DNA of 64,000 bases, from NCBI RefSeq assembly GCF_001684975.1, contig NZ_MAYH01000001.1, forward strand, positions 769,242 to 833,241, written 5' to 3'. Origin of the DNA: Chryseobacterium artocarpi. Its GTDB lineage: Bacteria > Bacteroidota > Bacteroidia > Flavobacteriales > Weeksellaceae. Below, in pieces: positions 42,278 to 51,389 of this stretch; the first letter of the stretch is position 1; each line of letters opens with the position of its first letter. Under the pieces are notes generated by a model. That model saw nothing but the letters and a program-made list of their open reading frames with translations. It ran no database searches and was not told where the DNA came from. The translations under genes and the position numbers were made by a program.

Positions 42278-44581
42278 ATGTATAATAATTTAGAACAACT
42301 GTTTTACAGAGGAGATCTGGAGCAGTGCATTGAAGAAGGAAAAAAACACTTACTATCTCATCCCCAAGATGAGGAAGTCTTATTTTTAATGGCAGTAGCT
42401 TATCATGATTTTGCATACTATGACGGACATGAGGCTATTTATGATGCCATCAGAGATTATGTTATTCCTTATTTAAGAAGAATACTTCAGATAAATCCGA
42501 ATAATAAGAAGGCATTATATAATATTCTGGACTATCCTTTGGGTAATGAATATACTCTGATGCAGATCGCCAGAAGTAAAAAACATATTACTCAGGAAAA
42601 TAAAGAAGAGTTCATTGGCTATGCAGAACGTATGCTGGATGATCAGGACTATGCGGGCTATGGCTATGATTTCCTTGTGAAAATATATGAATCACTGGAG
42701 GAAAACAAAGCACTTTTGAACAGCCTTGAAGCAGGAATATATTATTTCCAGAAAGCCCATGCAGATGAGCGAGAAGTAAGAGACAGAAACATCTCTCTTT
42801 TCTGGATGAAAAAGATTTATCTTCTTGACCGTGAAAAAATGGTTTCTGGGGAGGAATTTACAGCAATTATTGAGCAGGGATATCGTCATTTTATTACCAG
42901 AAATGAATCTGAGTTGATAGATCTTGCGGACATAGCTTATGAAAATGGAGCTCCTGATCTTTCTTTAAAATTAATGCTGAAAGCGATTAAAGGATCAAAT
43001 TCTGCAATACATATCCACGAAAGACTGGTAGAATGGCACCAACGATTCGCTGAAATGATTCAAAATGGGTACAATAATCCTGATGTTTTTTATTATCAGC
43101 TGATTATTGAAAGAAATTACAGTGATATGCTTAATGTTGCTTACGATTTTTATTACCACCATGCTCTTGAAGTGATGGGTACTCATACTGAAGTTTTTGC
43201 AGGCTATCATTTTGCGGGAACATTCCTGTATGAGAATGAGCGTTATGCTGAAGCCATTCCTTTATTGGAAAAAGCTATTACGTTATCATGTAATGCCACA
43301 ACGTGGAGAAGGAAAGCTGAGTCAGAATACTTCTTATTTAAAACAGCACCATCTGAAATACCTGTCTTTCCTGATTATCCAACAGATATTTATAATGAAG
43401 GCGTTTATATGAACGAATTTATAGAAGAACTTGAAGATGAAAATGATAAGCTTCAATGGACTGATGTAAACCGTATTATATATGAACAGGCACATGACGC
43501 ATTCCGAAGATATTTTGAGGAAGGACAATTTGAAAGTGACTATCACAATGATTTGCACACCAGAGCCATGTGCTGTAATAATTTAGCCATTAAATATTGT
43601 TTTTTTGGTGATACTTCAACGGCGGCTTTAGTGGCTTCCGAAGGACTTCAGTATTCAGAGTTCAGAGAGCTTCACTTTGTTTTGATTGATGCATTATTGG
43701 GAGAAGGAAACAATAGAGCGGCAGAATCAGCATTGAATAAGTATTTTGATCTGTACGAAGAAGATTGTGATGAATATTTTTATAAAAATGCATTTTACAG
43801 AGCAGAACAGATCAGACTTCAGGGGGTACTTGGTTCTGAAAATGTTTACAAAGACGCTAAGGAAACTCTTAGTTATCTGTACGAATACACAGAAGAGCAT
43901 CTGGAAATCAATGATTATGATTACAGGGATTTGGAAGCTGCTAAAAATATATTGGAAGGAATACTGTACACTCGCTTTGAAAATGAAGATCACAATACAA
44001 GACGTTCTTATTATGAAGAACTTTCTGGACGTTTTCCAAAAGAACCGAACCCGCTGTTTGCATTGATGCAGATCTATAATGAAGAAGAAAATTTTGAAAA
44101 GGTCTCTTCAACAGCTAAAAGGTATCTGGAGCATAAAAAGGAGTTTCTGTTGGATGCTTTTGATAAAGCTAAAACTATTTATATGATCATTAAAAGTGAT
44201 TTCCTACAAGGGAATTACGCAGAAGCGGCAAGAGTGTTTAGTCAATACGATGCTGAATGTGATGCTGCTATGGATCCCGAAGAATATGTACTTTGGTTAA
44301 GTTATGGAGTACGAATCTATGAGAAACTGAATAATAAAAATCAGACCTTATCTCTTGCAGAAAGATTCAATACCATTTATAATAATGAAGAGTGGGGCTA
44401 TGATGATCTTGTGGAAAGCGTGGAATTGGCAAAAGCGGTAGTATTATATCAGGCTGGAAACTTAAAAGAAGCTCATGCAATTTTAGATCAGGTACGTTCA
44501 GTTGCAGATTATGATCCTATTGCAGATGAATATAAAGCTTCCTGGAAGAAACCTGGATTGTTTTCAAAATTCGGATTTTAA
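42278..44581 (+). CDS. Large cytoplasmic TPR-like repeat protein
   Basis: This 767-aa soluble protein has no signal peptide and is helical throughout. TPR-like units are visible at the start (LEQCIEEGKKHLLSHPQDEE, VLFLMAVAYHDFAYYDGHEA), the centre (YHFAGTFLYENERYAEAIPL) and the C-terminus (KAVVLYQAGNLKEAHAILDQ). It is very acidic. The gene lies 18 bp before the WG/Sel1 protein gene on the same strand, so the two are probably co-transcribed and may form one complex. No enzymatic motif is visible. The function is unknown. Confidence 0.72.
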   Translation: MYNNLEQLFYRGDLEQCIEEGKKHLLSHPQDEEVLFLMAVAYHDFAYYDGHEAIYDAIRDYVIPYLRRILQINPNNKKALYNILDYPLGNEYTLMQIARSKKHITQENKEEFIGYAERMLDDQDYAGYGYDFLVKIYESLEENKALLNSLEAGIYYFQKAHADEREVRDRNISLFWMKKIYLLDREKMVSGEEFTAIIEQGYRHFITRNESELIDLADIAYENGAPDLSLKLMLKAIKGSNSAIHIHERLVEWHQRFAEMIQNGYNNPDVFYYQLIIERNYSDMLNVAYDFYYHHALEVMGTHTEVFAGYHFAGTFLYENERYAEAIPLLEKAITLSCNATTWRRKAESEYFLFKTAPSEIPVFPDYPTDIYNEGVYMNEFIEELEDENDKLQWTDVNRIIYEQAHDAFRRYFEEGQFESDYHNDLHTRAMCCNNLAIKYCFFGDTSTAALVASEGLQYSEFRELHFVLIDALLGEGNNRAAESALNKYFDLYEEDCDEYFYKNAFYRAEQIRLQGVLGSENVYKDAKETLSYLYEYTEEHLEINDYDYRDLEAAKNILEGILYTRFENEDHNTRRSYYEELSGRFPKEPNPLFALMQIYNEEENFEKVSSTAKRYLEHKKEFLLDAFDKAKTIYMIIKSDFLQGNYAEAARVFSQYDAECDAAMDPEEYVLWLSYGVRIYEKLNNKNQTLSLAERFNTIYNNEEWGYDDLVESVELAKAVVLYQAGNLKEAHAILDQVRSVADYDPIADEYKASWKKPGLFSKFGF

Positions 44582-44599
44582 TCATAAAGAATAAAAAAT

Positions 44600-47068
44600 A
44601 TGGCACACCGTATTTACGTATATAATATCGATTCTCAAACCGGCGACCGCTATTCTCACTATCTGGGTGAATGGAATTATGAGATTCCGGAACTGCTTTT
44701 TCCTTTATTTTCATGTGATCCAAGATCAAAAGGGAAGTTGTTGTACTTTGATAAAATCAATGGAGTAGCTAGGTTGAAGTCATTTTTTCAGTTAATAGGT
44801 GAGCATTATCAGTTGCTTTACAAAAAAGCATATTATGAGCCTGTCAATAAAATGTTTGAACTTTTGGATGCTCTTCCCTACGATACTTTTCTGGTAGATG
44901 CATGGGACGTATTCAATATGAATGAAGAAAGCCATACTTCTCAGGCGAAAGATTGGGTATTGGAAATCAAAGAAAAAAGCAAGCTGTATGATAGAGCTAT
45001 CGCAAAAGGAAATCTGGGATGGCTTGAGAAGGAAATTTTTGCTGGAAGAGGATATGAAACTTTTTTAGCAATGCTGGAAACAGACTGGATTGATTATGGT
45101 CTTGGGTATTGGAATGAGGAGCTATATAAAAATCCTTTAGATATTTTTGAAGAAAATAATCTTTGCGGGCTGAAAGATAAGAAAGGAAATATAATAATAC
45201 CAGCCATTTATGATGAAATTTTCGCTTTTACAGATGAAGGAATTGCTGTAATAAATAAAGACGGGAAGTTCGGATACATGAGAAATGACGGAAAGGTTCT
45301 TGTGGAATGTATTTATGATGAAGCTTATGATAACCTTTTTATAGATGATAAAGCCTATGCCATTATCGAAATTGATCATAAGTGCGGACTTATTGATATT
45401 GCAACCGGAACTATTGTTATTCCTTGTGAATATGATGAGTTGGAACTATTGTGGTACACAGGAATTTTCAATGCTAAAAAAGAGGAAAAATATCGCGTAA
45501 TTGATGTGTCTGGTAAACAGGTTATTGCTGACCTTTCGGAATCTCCTTTTGACCATGATTATAATAATCTTATTTATCGCAAGCAGGAAGGTACCTCAAA
45601 AAGAACTTTTTATACTTTCAATGGGACTTATATTGGGGAATATCCTGAAGATGTATTATCTGCGGTATCCAACGGATTTTATTTTGCCAAACCGAATAAA
45701 TTTCAGAAAAAAACAGAGATCATTAAACCTGATGGAACTCTTTTAGATACAGATATAGACACGCTCATGATGGATGTTTCAGATTATGGTTATATTTCTT
45801 TTGCTTACAGAAAAGGGAAAGAATGGCATATTTATAATACTGAACGCAATGAGTTTATGTTAAAAGGATATACCATTCAAAATATTCATAGAGATCATTA
45901 CACCAAGTTTATGACTGATGTTTTTGTGATTTCTGATGAAAATGGGTGGGGAATATATAATGCTTCCGAAGATCGTTGGCTGATACCAATCTCCAAAGAA
46001 TATAAAAAAATAGAATGCTGCAGAGAAGAGATTTTCCGTGTTCTTACTTCAGGTGGGATGTATTATTATGATCAAAAAACCGACATTTTAAGCGATGCCT
46101 ATGATTATATCGGAGAAGGAGTAGACTATTACGAACAGAAAGTGGCACTTTATAAAGGGAATAACATGTTTATTCTGGATAACGAAAAAATCATGCATCA
46201 GGTGACTGACCGACAGCTGGGAGCTTTCTATGAGAAAAGATATAATCTCAGAGGAAAGGATCAGAAGTATTTCCTTGATTTTTACAAAGCATGGATAGAA
46301 AGAAAAGGAAGTAATTATGAAGAATATTTTGATGATAAAACCTTGATGTCAAGAGCTGAAGAATACTCCAAGGAAGGAAATACGAAAGAGGCAATCAGAT
46401 TGTATGCAATAGGGGCAAAACGAGGAAATGCAGATATGATGGTAGAACTTGGATATATCTATACGAATGAAGATCAACCTGAATTTTATGATGTGATGAA
46501 AGGAATTGCCCTGTACGAAAAAGCGGCTTTACAGGATAATGCCACTGCATGGAATAATCTGGGATATCATTATCAGAATGGTATTGGCTATCCATATGAT
46601 ATTAAAAAGGCTTTAAAGTGTTTCAGAAAATCAGTGGAACTGGGAGGAGGATTGGCAATGCAGAATATGGGACTTCTGTATTTTTATGGAGATTATGTTC
46701 TACAGGATTATGATCTGGCGTTGGAGTATTATAAGCAGGCAGAAAAGAAATTCTACTTTAATGAAGATAAAATATCCGAAATCTATTATCAGAAGCGTGA
46801 TTTTGAAAATCTTCAGCGTTACCTGAAAAAAGATAAAGTAAATACTTATTCTAACATTTATTACGGAATTATGTATGAAGAAGGACTAGGAGTGAAGCAA
46901 AGTACAAAAAAAGCGATTAAACACTTTGAGAAAGCTCTGGAATATTCTACCTACCATCATGCCTTACAAAGACTTTTGTATTACTATAAAGAAGATCCTG
47001 CGTTTGCTAATCCAGAGAAATATGAATATTGGAAGTCATATGGAAAGGAAAATGATATGGATGTATAA
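44600..47068 (+). CDS. Large WG-repeat plus Sel1-repeat protein
   Basis: This 822-aa cytoplasmic protein starts with about 175 unrecognised residues. WG repeats (GLKDKKGNIIIPAIYDEIF, GKFGYMRNDGKVLVECIYDE, CGLIDIATGTIVIPCEYDE) lie at about 178-290, with weaker ones to about 500. From about 590 to 800 come Sel1-like repeats (AEEYSKEGNTKEAIRLYAIG, ATAWNNLGYHYQNGIGYPYD, YYGIMYEEGLGVKQSTKKA). Both repeat types are contact scaffolds. With the TPR protein 18 bp upstream it probably forms a protein-interaction pair. No catalytic motif is seen. The partner and task are unknown. Confidence 0.75.
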   Translation: MAHRIYVYNIDSQTGDRYSHYLGEWNYEIPELLFPLFSCDPRSKGKLLYFDKINGVARLKSFFQLIGEHYQLLYKKAYYEPVNKMFELLDALPYDTFLVDAWDVFNMNEESHTSQAKDWVLEIKEKSKLYDRAIAKGNLGWLEKEIFAGRGYETFLAMLETDWIDYGLGYWNEELYKNPLDIFEENNLCGLKDKKGNIIIPAIYDEIFAFTDEGIAVINKDGKFGYMRNDGKVLVECIYDEAYDNLFIDDKAYAIIEIDHKCGLIDIATGTIVIPCEYDELELLWYTGIFNAKKEEKYRVIDVSGKQVIADLSESPFDHDYNNLIYRKQEGTSKRTFYTFNGTYIGEYPEDVLSAVSNGFYFAKPNKFQKKTEIIKPDGTLLDTDIDTLMMDVSDYGYISFAYRKGKEWHIYNTERNEFMLKGYTIQNIHRDHYTKFMTDVFVISDENGWGIYNASEDRWLIPISKEYKKIECCREEIFRVLTSGGMYYYDQKTDILSDAYDYIGEGVDYYEQKVALYKGNNMFILDNEKIMHQVTDRQLGAFYEKRYNLRGKDQKYFLDFYKAWIERKGSNYEEYFDDKTLMSRAEEYSKEGNTKEAIRLYAIGAKRGNADMMVELGYIYTNEDQPEFYDVMKGIALYEKAALQDNATAWNNLGYHYQNGIGYPYDIKKALKCFRKSVELGGGLAMQNMGLLYFYGDYVLQDYDLALEYYKQAEKKFYFNEDKISEIYYQKRDFENLQRYLKKDKVNTYSNIYYGIMYEEGLGVKQSTKKAIKHFEKALEYSTYHHALQRLLYYYKEDPAFANPEKYEYWKSYGKENDMDV

Positions 47069-47078
47069 CAAGTATATT

Positions 47079-47136
47079 CTATGTTTCTATGTGGTTACAA
47101 ATAAAATATTTTCTTAGTAACCACATAGAAACATAG
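47079..47136. repeat. 20-bp perfect inverted repeat, 58-nt hairpin
   Basis: CTATGTTTCTATGTGGTTAC at 47079-47098 pairs perfectly with GTAACCACATAGAAACATAG at 47117-47136 around an AT-rich 18-nt loop. It lies between convergent genes and is followed by GTTTTT, so it could terminate both. The phrase CTATGTGGTT recurs at 29333 and 37462, so this also belongs to a dispersed repeat set. Confidence 0.75.
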
Positions 47137-47166
47137 GTTTTTAAGTTTGAGAAATTTTCACGTTGA

Positions 47167-47547
47167 TTAGTAATAGTTACTCACTTCGATGAGGTTTTGG
47201 TCTGGATCACGGAAGTACACGGATTTTATTTTTCCCACAGCTCCGGTTCTGTTCACAATACCTTCGATAATTTCTACATTTTTTTGCTTCAGTTCTTCAA
47301 AAATATCATGAATATCAGTTTCTGCTATAAAGCATAAATCTGCAGAACCAGAAGTTGGAAATTCTGCTTTAGGTTCAAATTCATGTCCTTTTTGATGAAG
47401 ATTGATTTTTTGATTCCCAAAAGTTAAAGCTTTTCGGTTGTCTCCAAAGGTTACCTCTTCAAAACCCATGATTTGAGTATAAAATTCAACGGTCTTGTCT
47501 ATATCAGCAACGGTTAATACGATATGGTCTATATTTTTTACTACCAT
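47167..47547 (-). CDS. VOC-superfamily (glyoxalase-type) protein
   Basis: This 126-aa protein has the paired beta-alpha-beta modules of the vicinal oxygen chelate fold: IDHIVLTVADIDKTVEFYTQ at the start, and the C-terminal YFRDPDQNLIEVSNYY with the glutamate metal ligand. H8 is the first ligand and a histidine in LHQKGHEF may add another. Relatives include virulence proteins and glyoxalase/dioxygenase-type enzymes. The substrate cannot be read. It is a standalone gene. Confidence 0.82.
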   Translation of the reverse strand: MVVKNIDHIVLTVADIDKTVEFYTQIMGFEEVTFGDNRKALTFGNQKINLHQKGHEFEPKAEFPTSGSADLCFIAETDIHDIFEELKQKNVEIIEGIVNRTGAVGKIKSVYFRDPDQNLIEVSNYY

Positions 47548-47609
47548 TTTTAGATTATTAATATTTAAAGCAATTTATAAATTTAATTATATTGCTTCAA
47601 ACTCGCCTT

Positions 47610-47807
47610 ATGGAACTGAAACTTCTTTATTATATTCCTGCTTTAGCATTACTTGTTTGGGTTTCATATCTCATCGCAAGTTCTTTCAAAGAATGGTCAA
47701 AGGAGAGTCGTTGTGCCGTATTTATTATTTCGCTTTTTCTGTTGATATATATTTCAATGGTACTTATTTTTTTTACCAATGTTGCTTTAAAAGAATTTTT
47801 GCCGTAA
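47610..47807 (+). CDS. Small two-helix membrane protein
   Basis: This 65-aa protein has two hydrophobic segments, LLYYIPALALLVWVSYLIA and CAVFIISLFLLIYISMVLIF, separated by a charged turn (SSFKEWSKESR). The ATG at 47610 is preferred over an in-frame TTG at 47592. It is the first of three similar-sized two-helix proteins in a row. Its sequence similarity to the others is weak. The function is unknown. Confidence 0.55.
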   Translation: MELKLLYYIPALALLVWVSYLIASSFKEWSKESRCAVFIISLFLLIYISMVLIFFTNVALKEFLP

Positions 47808-47883
47808 AGTAATACCATTTCAAATGATATCGTTTGTTTTTTAGATTTAAAATAATAGATTTACATTAATTACTTATATAACT

Positions 47884-48081
47884 ATGATATTCTTCCTGAT
47901 TTTTTTTCTTGCCTGTATATTGGGAGCAGTTTCTTACATAATAATGATTTTATGCAGCCAATGGACAAGAAATCATCAATATGAGACCCTTTTTAATACG
48001 CTGATATTCATCGGATCATTTCTTTTGCTGTTATTTGTCAGCACTTATCTTTTTGTAAACAATCTTAATTTTTCTAGATAA
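47884..48081 (+). CDS. Small two-helix membrane protein
   Basis: This 65-aa protein has helices LIFFLACILGAVSYIIMIL and TLIFIGSFLLLLFVSTYLF. The intervening turn CSQWTRNHQYETLFN closely matches CNRWTQKYRYSVLLD of the next gene, so the two are tandem paralogues. The next start lies 4 bp after this stop. The protein probably sits in the inner membrane. The function is unknown. Confidence 0.6.
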   Translation: MIFFLIFFLACILGAVSYIIMILCSQWTRNHQYETLFNTLIFIGSFLLLLFVSTYLFVNNLNFSR

Positions 48082-48085
48082 TCAT

Positions 48086-48307
48086 ATGCATTTTGACTGG
48101 ATTTACCTTTTTATTATCCTCTTTTTTATTTTTATAATAGCTATTCTGGCTGGTATTTCTTATGTGATCATGCGTTTTTGTAATCGCTGGACTCAGAAAT
48201 ACAGATATAGCGTATTATTGGATACCTTAATATTCATTGGGGCATTTTTTCTTATATCATTCATCAGCCTTTATATCTGCCTTGCGAATATCTCTTTTCA
48301 ACGATGA
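48086..48307 (+). CDS. Small two-helix membrane protein, paralogue of the preceding gene
   Basis: This 73-aa protein shares the pattern SYxIM-x2-C-x2-WT-x4-Y, then TLIFIGAFFLISFISLYICL, with the upstream gene. It is separated from that gene by only 4 bp. Its last 51 bp overlap the 3' end of the convergent DUF2306-like gene on the other strand, an unusual overlap that suggests compact arrangement or an over-long frame. Confidence 0.55.
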   Translation: MHFDWIYLFIILFFIFIIAILAGISYVIMRFCNRWTQKYRYSVLLDTLIFIGAFFLISFISLYICLANISFQR

Positions 48308-48934
48308 TTTGTTTGCTTTGAGAACCCAATAAGCAATAAGAAGATTAATAATAAGTGCAAGCCACACATTGATCCCATAAAAAAGCTCGTAATCATACAA
48401 ATTGTCATCATACACTAAATTTTTGATGATTCTGAAGGTTATAGCAGTTGTTGTTATGGCATAGCTTAAGATCATATAGTTTTTATGCCTTATAATATCT
48501 CCCTTTTTAATAGAAAGGACGGCTATTACCGTAAAATAAGCCCAAAGAACATCCTGTATAAGAAAGCCTGTAATTCCTATTAATCCACCATTGGAAAATA
48601 GTCCCAACACAAAACATGCAGGAACATTGATGATCAGGATATTATAGACATACATCTTTCCAATGATTCTGTGTAAGCTTTTGTTTTCTTTCAGAAACTG
48701 ATTTGAAAATTGCGTTAAACCAGCCAACAGGCAAAGCGTGATTGAAAAAATATGGATATAAAAAAAAGCCATCCAGTATGGATTATGAATAACCTCTTGC
48801 TTAAAGGCTAGGAACCCAATGTTTTTGTCCCCGGAAATATACTGGGAAATGGTTTTCAGCATCAGAATACTAAAAATAATGACTGAAAATACAGCCATTA
48901 TTTTAATCATCTTTATGCCCAAAGACTTTGTCAT
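48257..48934 (-). CDS. DUF2306-like multi-helix membrane protein
   Basis: This 225-aa protein has about seven hydrophobic helices and the DUF2306 pattern. A conserved histidine lies in FFYIHIFSITLCLLAGLTQF, followed by HRIIGKMYVYNILIINVPAC and the C-terminal GDIIRHKNYMILSYAITTTA. This places paired histidines in the membrane, as in other heme- or quinone-like families, though no function is established. The gene's 3' end overlaps the small membrane protein gene on the plus strand by 51 bp. Confidence 0.78.
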   Translation of the reverse strand: MTKSLGIKMIKIMAVFSVIIFSILMLKTISQYISGDKNIGFLAFKQEVIHNPYWMAFFYIHIFSITLCLLAGLTQFSNQFLKENKSLHRIIGKMYVYNILIINVPACFVLGLFSNGGLIGITGFLIQDVLWAYFTVIAVLSIKKGDIIRHKNYMILSYAITTTAITFRIIKNLVYDDNLYDYELFYGINVWLALIINLLIAYWVLKANKSSLKRDIRKADIKADE

Positions 48935-48945
48935 GAACTTTATTT

Positions 48946-49404
48946 TTAGTCTTCTAACACCTCTCTGATCTGGCTTTCCATATCATCAAGATCCTCAAAC
49001 TTACTTAAGCTTAAAGTTTTTTTATTCTTTTTAAGCTCCTCAATAATTTCAAGGGCTAATTCTAAAGGTTCTGCTTCATAGCCAAACAAATTGCTGTCGA
49101 AATCAGTTCCTACAATTAAACCGTCACTGTTCATTCCCAGACACCAGTTTTCGATAAATTCATTAAGTGGGATAGGCGAGGGCTCATAACGATTCCATTC
49201 TTTATCTAAACAGGATTTAGCTCTTACAGTATCTGACCAGAAACAAATGATTTGTACAGGCTCACCATCTTCATATTCCAGCTCGTTGGAATAGGAGGTA
49301 GCATACCCTTTCTCATCTTTTAATCCATAAACAATTTCTGTGTCACAAATTTTTGTGATAAATTCTTTATATCGGTTTTTGGTAGTAATATGGTCTTGCA
49401 GCAT
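48946..49404 (-). CDS. DUF2750-like protein
   Basis: This 152-aa acidic cytoplasmic protein resembles DUF2750: VYGLKDEKGYATSYSNELEY, FWSDTVRAKSCLDKEWNRYE, LNEFIENWCLGMNSDGLIVG and NLFGYEAEPLELALEIIEEL. The function of the family is unknown. It follows the next gene (49408-49797) by 3 bp on the same strand, so the two are co-transcribed and perhaps translationally linked. Confidence 0.68.
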   Translation of the reverse strand: MLQDHITTKNRYKEFITKICDTEIVYGLKDEKGYATSYSNELEYEDGEPVQIICFWSDTVRAKSCLDKEWNRYEPSPIPLNEFIENWCLGMNSDGLIVGTDFDSNLFGYEAEPLELALEIIEELKKNKKTLSLSKFEDLDDMESQIREVLED

Positions 49405-49407
49405 GTT

Positions 49408-49797
49408 TTATAAATTAATACTGTTATTGATGTGTTCAATCTCTGGGTTTTCTCCGTCACTGTTCCTTTTTGATCTTCCATATAAGCCAATTTCCAGATC
49501 ATTAGGTGTTTCATTATCCAATTCTGATGGATGTACATAAGTATACATACCATATCCATGACCGGAAACAAGCCAGCCTTCAGTAGAATTCAAATGAATG
49601 ACATTAAAATCTCCGGCAGAACTTCCGGCAAGCACAGGTCCGAATTCTTTCATCAATTGAATCGCTTCCTCTCTTACATCTTTTACCGTCGTAATGTCAT
49701 CAAAAATAATATAAGTTCCATTTTTGAAAAGTACCCAATCCTGATATTGAGGATTGATAGCAAGGGTTACATGCTTAATGATTTCTAAATTGTCCAT
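49408..49797 (-). CDS. Unrecognised 129-aa protein in operon with the DUF2750-like gene
   Basis: This cytoplasmic protein contains LFKNGTYIIFDDITTVKDVR, VLAGSSAGDFNVIHLNSTEG and WLVSGHGYGMYTYVHPSEL, a glycine/histidine-rich stretch in the middle. I recognise no family. The C-terminus is polar and asparagine-rich. Its stop lies 3 bp before the DUF2750-like start, so the pair is an operon. A pairing as effector and immunity, or an enzyme and accessory, is possible but unsupported. Confidence 0.55.
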   Translation of the reverse strand: MDNLEIIKHVTLAINPQYQDWVLFKNGTYIIFDDITTVKDVREEAIQLMKEFGPVLAGSSAGDFNVIHLNSTEGWLVSGHGYGMYTYVHPSELDNETPNDLEIGLYGRSKRNSDGENPEIEHINNSINL

Positions 49798-49843
49798 GGT
49801 TTAAATTGAGTTGTTATTAGTTGGAATATAAGAAAAAATATAT

Positions 49844-50425
49844 TTATAGGATTCCTTTAATCCTTAAATGTTGTAATAGCATAATCGTTTTTGCATCCTT
49901 GATTTCACCTTTATCAATCATGGTAAGAGCTTCATCAAAAGATAATTCAAGGACCTCAATATTTTCTCCCTCTTCTTCTAGCCCGCCACCGGAATTAATT
50001 TTCATGTCTTGGGAATATTCAGCAATGAAAAAATAAAGGATTTCCGTTACGGAACCTGGCGACATATAGGCTTCAAAAACCTTTTCCACCTTGGAAATTT
50101 TATATCCCGTTTCTTCCTCTGTTTCTCTTTTGATGCAATCTTCGGGATTATCATTATCTAATAGCCCGGCACAAGCTTCGATAAGCATTCCGGTAGTATT
50201 TCCGTTGATATAAGTAGGCAGCCTGAACTGTCTGGTAAGAATAACCGTATTAGAAACATTGTTGTACAGCAAGATCACGGCTCCGTTTCCACGATCATAA
50301 GCTTCTCTGCTTTGGGTTTCTGTAGTTCCGTCTTTTTTCAGAATGTTAAAAGTGACTTTATTCAAAGTATACCAGTTATCTGATAAGATATCCGTTTGTA
50401 AAATAGTAATATTTGGATTTTGCAT
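49844..50425 (-). CDS. nudK: GDP-mannose pyrophosphatase NudK-type Nudix hydrolase
   Basis: This 193-aa protein aligns along its length with E. coli NudK as I recall it: [85 protein letters not shown] and EDIEVLEL-type text. The Nudix box lies at about residues 85-106, though its first glutamate is replaced by asparagine (NDNP). The enzyme hydrolyses GDP-mannose to GMP and mannose-1-phosphate. It is cytoplasmic and monocistronic or linked to the next minus-strand gene 27 bp upstream. Confidence 0.88.
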   Translation of the reverse strand: MQNPNITILQTDILSDNWYTLNKVTFNILKKDGTTETQSREAYDRGNGAVILLYNNVSNTVILTRQFRLPTYINGNTTGMLIEACAGLLDNDNPEDCIKRETEEETGYKISKVEKVFEAYMSPGSVTEILYFFIAEYSQDMKINSGGGLEEEGENIEVLELSFDEALTMIDKGEIKDAKTIMLLQHLRIKGIL

Positions 50426-50452
50426 GATGCAGTTTGAATTCTTTATTTTAAA

Positions 50453-51361
50453 TTATTTTGATTGTAATAAATCCTGTAATGCTTCCCTTAGATCAGGAAA
50501 CCTGAATTGAAAACCTGTAGCCAGTATTTTTTGTGAAGAAGCTCGTGAACCTTCCAATATTGCCGTTGCCAATTCACCAAACATTAGTTTTAAAACAAAA
50601 CCGGGAATATTCGGCATGAATAAAGGTTTATGTAATACCTCCGCAATTTTCTTTGTTAGATCAGCATTCGTGGCATGTTGAGGAGAGACAGCATTATATG
50701 GACCTTCCACGGTTGAATTTTTTAAAGCAAATTCATAGATACCACAAATATCTTCAATGTGAATCCATGGCATATATTGTTTCCCTGTACCTAAAGGTGA
50801 ACCCACGTAATACTGAATAGGAGGAATCATTTTCTTTAAAGCACCGTCTTTTTCAGAAAGAACCACAGCTGTTCTTACTTTTACGACTCTTTCAGCAATA
50901 TTCTGTTCTTTAAATTCATCAGCAGCTCTTTCCCATAAAACAACGACTTCACTTAAAAAATCATTGCCAGGAAAGTCTTGTTCTGTATAAATTTTTTCTG
51001 TAGTAATAGTACCGTAAAAATTAATCCCTGAAGCTGAAATAAAAGATTTAAGCCGAATGTTTTTCTCTTTTAAAGTTTTTAAAAGTAATCCCGCTGAATC
51101 AACCCTGCTGGAAATCAATTCTTTTTTTCTTTCAGCAGTCCATCGTTTCTCTGAGATATTGGCACCTGCAAGATGAATAATATGGGAAATATTATCTAAA
51201 GCAGATTCGTCAATAGTTCCTTTTGCCAGATCCCATTCATATTCATTGGAGTGTTGCTTTTTTCTCGTCAGAAACCTTACTTCGTATTCATTTCCGATTC
51301 TTTTTGCAAGCTCTTTGGCAACCAGCCCATTCGCTCCTGTAATCAAAATCGCTTCTTTCAT
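50453..51361 (-). CDS. TIGR01777 family (SDR39U1-type) NAD-dependent epimerase-like protein
   Basis: This 302-aa Rossmann protein has the N-terminal nucleotide motif ILITGANGLVAKELAKRIG and the family's ISHIIHLAGANISEKRWTAE. SASGINFYG is the conserved tyrosine-bearing stretch, and IHIEDICGIYEFALKNSTVE is near the C-terminus. The extended SDR family TIGR01777 is widespread and its substrate is unknown. Downstream on the same strand, nudK starts 27 bp after its stop. Confidence 0.86.
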   Translation of the reverse strand: MKEAILITGANGLVAKELAKRIGNEYEVRFLTRKKQHSNEYEWDLAKGTIDESALDNISHIIHLAGANISEKRWTAERKKELISSRVDSAGLLLKTLKEKNIRLKSFISASGINFYGTITTEKIYTEQDFPGNDFLSEVVVLWERAADEFKEQNIAERVVKVRTAVVLSEKDGALKKMIPPIQYYVGSPLGTGKQYMPWIHIEDICGIYEFALKNSTVEGPYNAVSPQHATNADLTKKIAEVLHKPLFMPNIPGFVLKLMFGELATAILEGSRASSQKILATGFQFRFPDLREALQDLLQSK

Positions 51362-51389
51362 AATAATGTATTTGGTGATGTAGTGTATA

